Part shown: positions 20,501-27,041 of the stretch, in pieces
How positions within the stretch are numbered: position 1 is the stretch's first letter
Layout of the letters: each line of letters begins with the position of its first letter
Assembly: GCF_900109525.1 (NCBI RefSeq)
Contig: NZ_FOAN01000010.1
Coordinates: forward strand, 1-64,000
DNA length: 64,000 nt
Direction: 5' to 3'
Origin: Allobosea lupini
GTDB lineage: Bacteria > Pseudomonadota > Alphaproteobacteria > Rhizobiales > Beijerinckiaceae
Translations under genes and position numbers: made by a program
Notes under the pieces: model-generated
The model's input: only the letters and a program-made list of their open reading frames with translations
What the model was told of the DNA's origin: nothing
Databases searched by the model: none

Positions 20501-20623
20501 CTCGGCGCGCGGCAGCGCCGCGACCGGCAGGGAGCGCCAGGCGAACAGGCCGCCGAGAATGAGCGCGCACGACATCAGGATCGTCGCGACGGGATGGCGG
20601 ATGCAGAAAGCAGAGACCGACAT
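17501..20623 (-). CDS. RND multidrug efflux permease (MdtB/MdtC type)
   Basis: A 1040-residue inner-membrane transporter of the HAE1 resistance-nodulation-division family. It has one membrane helix at the N-terminus (VATILMSCALILGGLFAW), a periplasmic porter domain, and a six-helix block from about residue 335. The proton-relay motif LAVGLVVDDAIVMLENIVRH holds the two essential Asp residues, and GLAVVGGLIVSQVLTLFITPVIFLFM marks the C-terminal helices. Length is normal for the family. It follows the adaptor gene by 9 bases, so the two form an operon; no outer-membrane channel gene is in the window. Substrate range cannot be inferred. Confidence 0.95.
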   Translation of the reverse strand: MSVSAFCIRHPVATILMSCALILGGLFAWRSLPVAALPRAEFPVVNVSAQLPGASPEIMATSVATPLIKQFATIAGIDSIATTNALGNTSIAIQFALDRDIDAAAADVQAAIARTQRQLPVDMTTPPSYRKFNPADAPILLLALKSDVTPLSKIDAFVQQVLSPTLSTVEGVAQVQIFGSQKYAVRIQVDPTALAARGIGINELQAAITAANVNTPVGTMQSGPQQLTLEAQTQLADAGHFADIIIATRDGRPVRLGDVAKVIDSVENLQLASWYDGSRALVVAVFRQPDANTVDVVDKVKTAIGQMQSLLPPATTLGLLNDRSASIRQAVEDVQFTLGLTIVLVVAVIFLFLRRFTATLIPAVAVPISLIATLGAMYLLDFSIDNISLLGLTLAVGLVVDDAIVMLENIVRHMEEDGLSAFDAALKGSSEIGFTIISISLSLVAVFIPVLLMGGVIGRVFNEFAVVVTVAILASAFVSLTLTPMMCARLGAGAAGHAEPGKKDRLAFLERGFDAVLGAYRAGLDLSLTYRRTVLMIFLASVAASAWLVVTIPKGFFPQEDIGQLQVATEARQDISFDAMSALQQKVEEVFRSSPYVSHVASTIGSSGQSSSLNAGRLFVELKPKDQRPPLQQMLSELRRQLAAIPGIATYMSPVQNLNIGARSSKSQYQFVMQSIDQAALSDWSGKMLEALQHDPLFVDVTTDLQNKALLANLVVDRAKAQSLGISADVLRSSLYSGFGVRQISTIYTTSDSYQVIIEFNPDIQWSNDRLDQVRFRSSSGALVPLGTFARIERKAGPLTVNQLGQLPAVTLSFNLPAGRALGEAVQRIDAIKAELGLPAQIGTSFAGVAKTFEQSLGNQGLLIAGAVLTIYIVLGILYESFIHPLTILTGLPAAALGALLTLKLFGLDLSVIAVIGLLMLIGIVKKNAIMMIDVALELQRAGEPPDTAIREACLRRFRPIIMTTLAAILGALPIAIGAGASAELRQPLGLAVVGGLIVSQVLTLFITPVIFLFMEGLSRRLGGKRPAVPAPAETPHAAG

Positions 20624-20632
20624 GGCGCGCCC

Positions 20633-21778
20633 TCAGGGCTTGGCGGTTTGCGGGGCGGTCAGCCTGATCCTGGCGCCGGGAGAAAGCCGCGACTGGCCTT
20701 CGGTCACGACCTTCTCGTCCTGCGACAGGCCCGAGGCAATCGCGACGATGCCGTTCTCGTTGGAGGCGACCTTGACGGTCCTGGCCTCGACTGTGTCGTC
20801 GGCTTTGGCGACGTAGACGAACGGGCCCTTCTGCCCCTCCTGCAGCGCGACCGAGGGGACGGTGACGGAGCCCGGCAGCATGCCGAGCTGGACGACGACA
20901 TCGACATATTGCCCCGGCCAGAGCCGATGCGGATCGTTCGCGAACAGCGCCTTGACGCTGACGGTGCCCGACGGGATGTCGACGGCGGAATCGATGAAGG
21001 AGAGGTCGCCGGTGGCGAGCTCCTCCCGCGTGCCGGAAGCGTAGGCGGTGACCTTCGCCGGCATCTGCGCCTTGGCCGCTTCCTGTAGCAAGGTCAGATC
21101 GCGTTCCGGCAAAGTGAAGGTGACCCGGATCGGGGCCAGCTGCGTCACCGTCACGAGGTTGCTGCTGGCATCGTTGGCGCGCACCGCATTGCCGGGCGTC
21201 GCGGCGATGGCGCCGAGCCGGCCGGAGATCGGAGCAGTGATCGTGGTGTAGCCGAGCCGGACCCGATCGAGCGCGAGCGTCGCTTCGTCCGCCTTGACGG
21301 CGGCGGTGGCGACGGCCTCGTCGGCGGTCGCCTGGTCGAGCGCCTGCTGCGTGCCGGCGCCCTTGTCGACCAGGCTCTTCTGGCGGGCGAGGTCGGCGCG
21401 CTTTTGCGCCACCGTCGCCTTGTCGCGCTCGACATTGGCTTCGTCGCGGGCGACCTGCGCCTTGAGCTCGCGATCGTCGAGGGTGAAGAGCAGGTCGCCC
21501 TGCTTGACCTCCTGGCCTTCCTTGACGTGCATATCGGCAATAATGCCGTCGAGGCGGGACTTGACCGCGACGATGGCGACCGGCTCGGCGAAGCCGATCG
21601 AGCGGCGCGTCACCGGAATGTCGGCGCGGCCCGCGAGCACGGTCGTGACCGGGCTCGCGATAGGGCCGGCGCGGCGCTCGGCATGGGCCTGCTCAGGGCC
21701 GTCCTGCGGCCTGATCACGCGCCACGCGGCAAAGACGGAGACAGCCACCAGAAGGGCTATGATCGCGTAACGTTTCAT
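20633..21778 (-). CDS. RND efflux periplasmic adaptor
   Basis: A 381-residue membrane fusion protein that links an RND permease to an outer-membrane channel. The N-terminal segment MKRYAIIALLVAVSVFAAWRVI is a single membrane anchor without a lipobox Cys. The lipoyl half-motifs are PVAIVAVKSRLDGIIADMHVKEGQEVKQGDLLFTLDD and YTTITAPISGRLGAIAATPGNAV, flanking a coiled-coil hairpin (residues 110-170, DEANVERDKATVAQKRADLAR). A beta-barrel and a membrane-proximal domain follow (GQYVDVVVQLG, RTVKVASNENGIVAIASGLSQDEKVVTEGQSRL). It is the first gene of the two-gene operon, with 300 gene-free bases upstream to the divergent methyltransferase. Confidence 0.95.
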   Translation of the reverse strand: MKRYAIIALLVAVSVFAAWRVIRPQDGPEQAHAERRAGPIASPVTTVLAGRADIPVTRRSIGFAEPVAIVAVKSRLDGIIADMHVKEGQEVKQGDLLFTLDDRELKAQVARDEANVERDKATVAQKRADLARQKSLVDKGAGTQQALDQATADEAVATAAVKADEATLALDRVRLGYTTITAPISGRLGAIAATPGNAVRANDASSNLVTVTQLAPIRVTFTLPERDLTLLQEAAKAQMPAKVTAYASGTREELATGDLSFIDSAVDIPSGTVSVKALFANDPHRLWPGQYVDVVVQLGMLPGSVTVPSVALQEGQKGPFVYVAKADDTVEARTVKVASNENGIVAIASGLSQDEKVVTEGQSRLSPGARIRLTAPQTAKP

Positions 21779-22078
21779 TGGTCACCACGGCGCAACGCTG
21801 TCCACGCGCTACTTTACCGCCTCCCGCCGCAGGGGGCCTGTCCGCCGCATGAACTCTTCGTAATGCTCGCGCGCCGGGGGGCGCGGCGGCTGGCCCGGCG
21901 CCTCGTCGTATCCGCGAGAGAGGGCGCAGCAGGGCAGCGCGTCGATGCCGGAGCAGGCGCCCGTTGATCATGCAGAATTCGTTGACCGGATAGTCGCCAA
22001 TCCCGCGTAGCGGACGACGATTGTTTAATCTGTCCGCGCTATCAGCTGCACAGTGATCGCTTGAGAAGGTTAGAGTGG
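21779..22078. other. Gene-free divergent promoter region
   Basis: About 300 bases between the efflux adaptor (minus) and the methyltransferase (plus). Reading frames inside it are short, Arg/Pro-rich and do not look like proteins. The right third is AT-richer (around 22015-22060) and probably holds the methyltransferase promoter. I see no palindrome convincing enough to call an operator. Confidence 0.5.
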
Positions 22079-22843
22079 ATGGCTGCGCTGACTCCGGACG
22101 AATTCCGATCGTCTATCGATCTGGAAAAGCGCAAGTTTCACATGAAGTCCTATTTCGAGAGCAGCTTCTACCGGCAGTATCGCTCGGCGAACATGGCGCT
22201 GCGCACGCTCGGACGCAGTCCGCGCGTCCTGTCGCTGGGCGCCGGTGGCGCTTTCGTGGAGGAAATCGTCCAGAAGCATCTGGACGCCTCCGTCTTCGTC
22301 GTCGATTTCGCCGAGACCTTGGCGATCGAGAGCGATCTCTACGGGAATTTCGCGGGGATGTTCGCCGGCGACATCTCCGCGCCCGACTGGGTCTCGCCGC
22401 TTGAGTCAGTCGATGCGGTGTTCTGGTTCGACAATATCGAGCATCTGCGCATCGACCCGACCAGGATCCTGCGCAAGCTGCGCTCGGCGCTGTCGGAGAA
22501 CGGCCAGATCTTCATCACCACCGACAATTTCGCGCGGCTGCGGAACATCCTGAAGCTGATCTTCAACCGCTCGATCGTCGCCCTGCCGAAGGACCTGTTC
22601 GCGGAGGTCGATTTCGAGCACGAATACGTCCACCGGCGCGAATACACCCGGCCGGAGCTGGAAGCCTGCCTGCGCGAGGCCGGCCTGAAGCTGGCCGAGG
22701 TCGAGATGCTCTGGCAGAGCCCGTCGGAGAGCTTGAAGAAGCTGCCGTTCCGGAGCTTCGAATACCTGTTCCCGCGCTTCCGTCCGCATATGCTGATCCG
22801 GGCTCAGAAGGCCGAGCAGGACGTCCGATTGACGACGGGCTGA
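22079..22843 (+). CDS. SAM-dependent methyltransferase-like protein
   Basis: A 254-residue class I methyltransferase-type protein. The ATG at 22079 has AGAAGG upstream; a TTG 18 bases earlier is in frame but less likely. Motif I is RVLSLGAGGAFVEEIV at residues 49-64 and the acidic end of strand 2 is VFVVDFAE. The strand-4 region is VDAVFWFDNIEHLRIDPTRILRKLRSALSENGQIFITTDNFARL, with the common EH pair. The C-terminal part is richer in aromatic residues (EYVHRREYTRPELEACLREAGL). The family resembles small-molecule or sugar methyltransferases near polysaccharide loci, but no substrate can be given. Its last 40 bases overlap, in antisense, the end of a degenerate gene. Confidence 0.8.
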   Translation: MAALTPDEFRSSIDLEKRKFHMKSYFESSFYRQYRSANMALRTLGRSPRVLSLGAGGAFVEEIVQKHLDASVFVVDFAETLAIESDLYGNFAGMFAGDISAPDWVSPLESVDAVFWFDNIEHLRIDPTRILRKLRSALSENGQIFITTDNFARLRNILKLIFNRSIVALPKDLFAEVDFEHEYVHRREYTRPELEACLREAGLKLAEVEMLWQSPSESLKKLPFRSFEYLFPRFRPHMLIRAQKAEQDVRLTTG

Positions 22844-23307
22844 CCGAATTCCACCGTGTCCTGCTCGCGTGGGTCCCATCTTTCATAGGTCTTGAAACCG
22901 GGCTTCAGCCGCCATTCCAACCTGACCGAGCAGGAGCCCTTGCCATCCGTGGTCAGCCAGATGGCAAAGGTGTGCGTGCGCTCGGCGGTGAGACGCACGA
23001 GCGTCCCTGCGTTCACGACCTTCTAGCGCCCCTTTACCCGTCCTTCGACGTCCTCGCCAAGAACGCCTTGCTGAGACAGCCCTGGTCGCCGTCGCCCGAG
23101 GCCATCGCGGCGAACTTGCTCCGCAACTTTCCCGTCCTTGCCGAGCGTGAGATAGATCGTCCGGACGATCTCGTTCGGCTCGCCATCGATCTCGGGCTCT
23201 GTCCACGCGAGATAAAGCTGGAAACGCGCCTCCTGAGCGAGCGCAGGACGAACTGCGCCCAACAGAACCAGGCAGGCGAACGTCACAAGCGCGACGTAGC
23301 GGCTCAT
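22804..23307 (-). pseudogene. Fourth tandem copy of the small secreted family, broken by a nonsense codon
   Basis: Read through, this gives 167 codons: a signal peptide (MSRYVALVTFACLVLLGAVRPALAQ) and the family core ERTHTFAIWLTTDGKGSC, then LEWRLKPGFKTYERWD and a final Cys (TSCSAF). Codon 95 is TAG. Every intact neighbour has Trp there (residue 92, 111 and 109 in the copies at 23304, 23795 and 24343) in the motif W-K/T-V-V/L-N, so one TGG-to-TAG change explains it. The frame stays open on both sides, so decay looks recent, or this is a sequencing error. Its ATG overlaps the previous copy's stop (ATGA). Its 3' end overlaps the convergent methyltransferase by 40 bases. Confidence 0.85.
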
Positions 23308-23798
23308 AGAACCTCGCAGGTGGCTTGCTCAACCTTGGGCTGGCTGTATCGGATCGGGATGTCGCGGCGGCGGGCCCAGCCCTCATAAGCGGTGAAGCCG
23401 GACTTGAGCCGCCATTCGAGCGTGACCGAGCAGGAGCGTGTGCCGTCGGTCCGCAGCCAGATGGCGAAGGTGTGCGAGCGTTCCGCGACGAGGCGCAACA
23501 GCGTGTTCTCGTTGAGCACTTTCCAGCGCGCGCGAGCGTCGAGGTCGTCGCCGAGCGCACCCTCGCGAACGCGCCCGCGTCCGCCGCGATTGCGATTGAC
23601 TTCCTCCCTGACCGCGCCGCCCTTTCCGAGGATGACCGTGAGCGTGCGGCTCGCCAGCCGGGTTCTTTGCTCCGGCGCGATCTCGGGGAGCGTCCAGGCC
23701 AGCGAGAGCCGGAAACGGGCCTCCTGGGCGAGGGCAGGACAGGCGGCCCCGATCAGGGCAAGGCAGGCGGTCGCGGCAAGGGCGAGATGCCGGCTCAC
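23304..23798 (-). CDS. Small secreted protein of a tandem paralogous family (copy 3)
   Basis: A 164-residue protein with a signal peptide (start GTG at 23798, SRHLALAATACLALIGAACPALAQ). The GTG shares bases with the stop of the upstream copy (GTGA), which decides the start. The mature part begins EARFRLSLAWTLPEI, a strand ending in Trp, then a TLTVILGKGGAVREEV strand pair, a basic low-complexity loop, and the family core WKVLNENTLLRLVAERSHTF / AIWLRTDGTRSC / LEWRLKSGFTAYEGW. Cys123 in the core and Cys161 near the end are conserved in all copies and may form a disulfide. I do not recognise the family; the pattern suggests a small beta-sandwich exported to the periplasm or outside. Confidence 0.8.
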   Translation of the reverse strand: MSRHLALAATACLALIGAACPALAQEARFRLSLAWTLPEIAPEQRTRLASRTLTVILGKGGAVREEVNRNRGGRGRVREGALGDDLDARARWKVLNENTLLRLVAERSHTFAIWLRTDGTRSCSVTLEWRLKSGFTAYEGWARRRDIPIRYSQPKVEQATCEVL

Positions 23799-24346
23799 AG
23801 CACGTCGCACCTTGCATTCGGCCAGCTCGGCTCGGTGAAGCGGACCGGCGGCTTACCCGGCTTCTTCGAACCCTCGTAGAGTGTGTGGCCGGGCTTCAGC
23901 CGCCACTCCAGGGTTGCGGTGCAGGACTGGTCGCCCTGGGTCCGCAACCAGATCGCGTAGGTGTGGGACGGGCGGGCCACCAGTCGCAGAAGCGTCGTTT
24001 CGTTGACGACCTTCCAGGCCTTGCGACGCGAGGTGCCGTCGCCTTCGCCGAGATCATTTTCCGTCTGCGTTACGGTCGAGCCCGCCCAGCCGTTTCCGAC
24101 CCATGCCTCGAGCCGCTCCTCGATCTTTCCGTTGTCGCGCAGCGTCACGGTATAGCTGCGCCGGCTGAGCACCGAGCGCGTGCGCGGTTCGACATAGTTG
24201 GTGATCCAGGTCACCGTGATCCGAAAGCTCGCCTCTTTCGCCGAGACCCCCGACGGCCAGAGCAGCAGCGGCCCGAGCAGCCCGATGAAGGCGGCGCCGC
24301 GCAGGGTTGCCGAACCGGCCGAGATGACATGTCGAGTTAGCCTCAC
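23795..24346 (-). CDS. Small secreted protein of a tandem paralogous family (copy 2)
   Basis: A 183-residue member of the same family as its neighbours. It starts at a GTG (24346) overlapping the stop of copy 1 (GTGA); a larger open frame running upstream to 24949 is only a shadow of the neighbouring gene. The signal region is SATLRGAAFIGLLGPLLLW, with the mature part from about residue 36 (AKEASFRITVTWITNYVEP). Then follow RRSYTVTLRDNGKIEERLE, a Gly/Asn/Thr-rich insert, and the core AWKVVNETTLLRLVARPSHT / YAIWLRTQGDQSC / LEWRLKPGHTLYEG. Conserved residues include Trp111, Cys142 and Cys180. No function can be assigned; it is cotranscribed with the caspase-like gene. Confidence 0.8.
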   Translation of the reverse strand: MRLTRHVISAGSATLRGAAFIGLLGPLLLWPSGVSAKEASFRITVTWITNYVEPRTRSVLSRRSYTVTLRDNGKIEERLEAWVGNGWAGSTVTQTENDLGEGDGTSRRKAWKVVNETTLLRLVARPSHTYAIWLRTQGDQSCTATLEWRLKPGHTLYEGSKKPGKPPVRFTEPSWPNARCDVL

Positions 24347-24888
24347 AGCACCTCGCACGAGGTTTTCAGGTCTGTCGGCTGCGAGAACAGCATCTTCGTT
24401 GCGCGCTTGGGGGCCCATGTCTCGTAGAGGCTGAAGCCGGGCTTGAGGCGCCATTCTGCCGAGACAGTGCAGGAGCGGCCACCATCGGTACGCAGCCAGA
24501 TCGCATAGGTATGGGAGGGCCTGGCGGTGACGCGCAACAGGGTATGCTCGTTGAGGACCGTCCACTGCGTCGCAAAGCGGCCCTTCATGTCCTCGCCGAG
24601 CTCGGTCGCGCGCGAGGCGTGGCGGACCTGGCCGGCGCGCTGTCCATACTGCCGCGTGAACTCCTCGCTCACGCTCCCGCCGCCGCGAAGCGTCACCAGA
24701 TAGGTGCTCGACGTCGGCCGCGAACGCTTCGTCGGTTCGACCTCGTGCTGGATCCATGAAATGGTCGCGCGGAACCGGACGTCCTGCGCCTGCGCGGCCG
24801 ATGTCGCCAGCAGCGCCGCGCATGCGGTCGTCAGAGGTCCGAGTGCGCGGCAGCGTCCGGCCCCGGCGCGCCTCGCCCGCGCGCTCAT
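24343..24888 (-). CDS. Small secreted protein of a tandem paralogous family (copy 1)
   Basis: A 181-residue member of the family and the copy next to the protease. The ATG at 24888 overlaps the stop of the caspase-like gene (ATGA). The N-terminus is Arg-rich (MSARARRAGAGRCRALGPLT), then a hydrophobic stretch cut near AAQAQ. The mature part is DVRFRATISWIQHEVEPTKR, then STYLVTLRGGGSVSEEF, a Gln/Arg-rich loop, and the core QWTVLNEHTLLRVTARPSHT / YAIWLRTDGGRSC / AEWRLKPGFSLYETW. Trp109, Cys140 and Cys178 are conserved. The coupling to the protease suggests the products act together, for example as substrates, inhibitors or delivery partners, but nothing in the sequence decides which. Confidence 0.8.
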   Translation of the reverse strand: MSARARRAGAGRCRALGPLTTACAALLATSAAQAQDVRFRATISWIQHEVEPTKRSRPTSSTYLVTLRGGGSVSEEFTRQYGQRAGQVRHASRATELGEDMKGRFATQWTVLNEHTLLRVTARPSHTYAIWLRTDGGRSCTVSAEWRLKPGFSLYETWAPKRATKMLFSQPTDLKTSCEVL

Positions 24889-26945
24889 TCGCAGAAGGAC
24901 TGGCCGTTGAAGTTGAAGCAGCGTCCGCGTGCGGCAGGGGCGGGCGCACGGGCCGGAGCGGGCGGGCGCGCGGCCGCCGGGCGGACGGAGCGCTCCTGCG
25001 CGACGCGCTTGGGCTTGGGCGCGACGCAGTCGCCGTCCGAATCCAGCCGCTCGCCGCGCGGGCAGCTCTTGGCGACGCAGACGCCGTCGCGCTCGACCTG
25101 CCGTGCCGTGCAGGTCAGCGGGCAGATGCGGCCGCTCTGGCGCTTGAGGATGTCGAGGAAGTCGGTGGTCGGGGTGCCGGGAACATCGAGATTGGCGAGC
25201 CGCGCGAACTCGCGGACGGCGCGGCTGGTGGCCTTGCTCGTCCATTCGCCGTCCGGCTTGCCGCTGTAGCAGCCGACGCGGCCGAGCTCGAGGTTGATCG
25301 TGCGCGTCAGGCCGGCCAGGTCGATCACCGCCGGCGCCTTGGCTAGCTCCAGCGCACCACCGGGCAAGGCGGCCAGGCGCGGGCCCTCGTCGGGGCGCGC
25401 CGGAGCCGCCGCAGCCGCGCTCTGGACACGCTGCAGTTCCTCGGTGGCGCGCCGCCGCTCGGCCTCCAGCTCGGCCATGAGCCTGATGCGCTCGCGCTCA
25501 CCGGCCTCGCGAATCTCCTGCTCGGCCTTGAGCCTCGCCGCGAGTTCGGCGGCAGCGCGCTTGTTTTCCTCTTCCAGCTTGGCGAGCCTTTCGGCGATGC
25601 GGCGGTCCTCGTCCTGCTTCTGGCGGTTGGCGTCGGTCTCCGCCGCCTTGAGCTTCTCGGTCTGGGCGAGGGAGAGGCGCTCCCGTTCGAGAGCCTGACG
25701 CTCGCGCTCCTTGTCGTCCCGGGCGCGGCGTGCCTGATCGTCCGTCCGCGCCGCCAGTTCGGCCTGAGCCTTGCGATTGTCGGCTTCGAGCTGCGCCAGG
25801 CGCTCGTCGAGCTTGCGGCGCTGCTCGGCCTGCTGCCTGGCCGCGTCCTCCTCGGCCTTGCGGCGCTGCTCGGCCTGGGCCGCAGCCAGCCGGTCCTGCT
25901 CAGCCCTGGCGGCGGCCAGGCGGGCGGCTTCGGCCTGGCGCGCGCTCTCGGCCGCCGCGGCGGCCTTGCGCCGCTCTTCCTCGTAGGTCGCGAGCTGGCG
26001 GCGTAGCGCCTCCTCGCGCTGGGCGCGCTCGACGGCCTCGATCCGGGCGCGCGCGGCATCGGCCAGATAGCTCTTCGGGAAGCGCGCGACGAAATCGCGC
26101 AGTGCCGGGCCGTCCTGGCTGTCGCGCAGCTTGGCCCAGGCCTGCTGGTCGGTTTCGCTGCGGTTGAAATAGAAGTCGCCGAGCAGGGAGATCGAGAGTT
26201 CCGGCGTCTGGCGGCCACCGGTACGCTGGTTCACGCCGGCGGCGACGCGCCGGAAGAGCTGGCCCACCTCCAGCCCCGGCTCGGCCAGCTGCTCGACAAG
26301 CGCGGCGCTGAAGGGGCTGTTGCGGCCTTTGCCATCCGCGGCGACATCGTTCGCCTGCGTCGCGTATGCGACGACCATGCCCCGGTTCTGGGCGATGCGG
26401 GCAAGGCCACGGCCGATCGACGAATCCCGCGAGCGGCCCGAGCTGGTGATCCGGTCGGCCAGCGGGTTGTTGCGGCACGCGTCGAGGATGAGCAGGCGCA
26501 CGCCCTTGGCGTTCTGCAGCGCATCGATGACATCGGCGACCCGGGTCGTTTCGTAGGGGATGGAGAATTCGTCGCTCGGCGCGCTGTCGACCGGCAGCAG
26601 GAAGTTCTCGCCGCGAAACTGCAGGCCATGGCCGGCATAGAAGAAAAGGGCGGCGTCGGCGCCATCGGCGGCGCGGGCAAAGCGGCCGAGGGCCTCGCCC
26701 ATGCCGCGACGGTCGAGATCGCGCCCCTCGATGACCTCGAAGCCGACAGCCCTCAACGCCGCCGCCACATCCTGCGCATCGTTGCCGGGGTTGGGCAAAG
26801 CCGGAGCGGCGCGATAGGCCGAATTGCCGATGACCAGCGCGACGCGCCGCTCGCCCGTCTCGGCTGCGACGGCGCCTGCCAGGCCGCAGAGGAAGGTCAG
26901 CGCGACCAGCAGAAATCGGAAAGAGATCTGTCGGGATGTCGGCAC
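24885..26945 (-). CDS. Secreted caspase-like (C14/metacaspase) protein with coiled coil
   Basis: A 686-residue protein. Residues 1-28 are a signal peptide (FRFLLVALTFLCGLAGAVAA). Residues 33-260 form a caspase-fold domain: RRVALVIGNSAY, then the catalytic His106 in FFYAGHGLQF and Cys157 in LLILDACRNNPLAD, the usual His-Cys dyad of bacterial metacaspases, which cut after Arg or Lys. Residues about 300-510 are a long Ala/Arg/Glu/Gln coiled coil. About 540-605 resembles a peptidoglycan-binding-type helical module (LGRVGCYSGKPDGEWTSKA, then VREFARLANLDV). A Cys-rich tail (eight Cys between 608 and 685) ends the protein. It opens an operon with four coupled small secreted paralogues. Confidence 0.9.
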   Translation of the reverse strand: MPTSRQISFRFLLVALTFLCGLAGAVAAETGERRVALVIGNSAYRAAPALPNPGNDAQDVAAALRAVGFEVIEGRDLDRRGMGEALGRFARAADGADAALFFYAGHGLQFRGENFLLPVDSAPSDEFSIPYETTRVADVIDALQNAKGVRLLILDACRNNPLADRITSSGRSRDSSIGRGLARIAQNRGMVVAYATQANDVAADGKGRNSPFSAALVEQLAEPGLEVGQLFRRVAAGVNQRTGGRQTPELSISLLGDFYFNRSETDQQAWAKLRDSQDGPALRDFVARFPKSYLADAARARIEAVERAQREEALRRQLATYEEERRKAAAAAESARQAEAARLAAARAEQDRLAAAQAEQRRKAEEDAARQQAEQRRKLDERLAQLEADNRKAQAELAARTDDQARRARDDKERERQALERERLSLAQTEKLKAAETDANRQKQDEDRRIAERLAKLEEENKRAAAELAARLKAEQEIREAGERERIRLMAELEAERRRATEELQRVQSAAAAAPARPDEGPRLAALPGGALELAKAPAVIDLAGLTRTINLELGRVGCYSGKPDGEWTSKATSRAVREFARLANLDVPGTPTTDFLDILKRQSGRICPLTCTARQVERDGVCVAKSCPRGERLDSDGDCVAPKPKRVAQERSVRPAAARPPAPARAPAPAARGRCFNFNGQSFCE

Positions 26946-27041
26946 GGCCGCGAGTCCAGCTTATGTAATGAACATGTTTTAGCTGTTGGCGCGGTCAGTG
27001 CAATATCCGCTTGTGGGTAGAGGCTGCGACGGTCTCTATGC

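Noticed and set aside
23795..24949. Long frame suggesting a 384-residue second paralogue
   Set aside because: The upstream 200 residues are the wrong frame of the neighbouring copy; the GTGA overlap at 24346 gives the real start.
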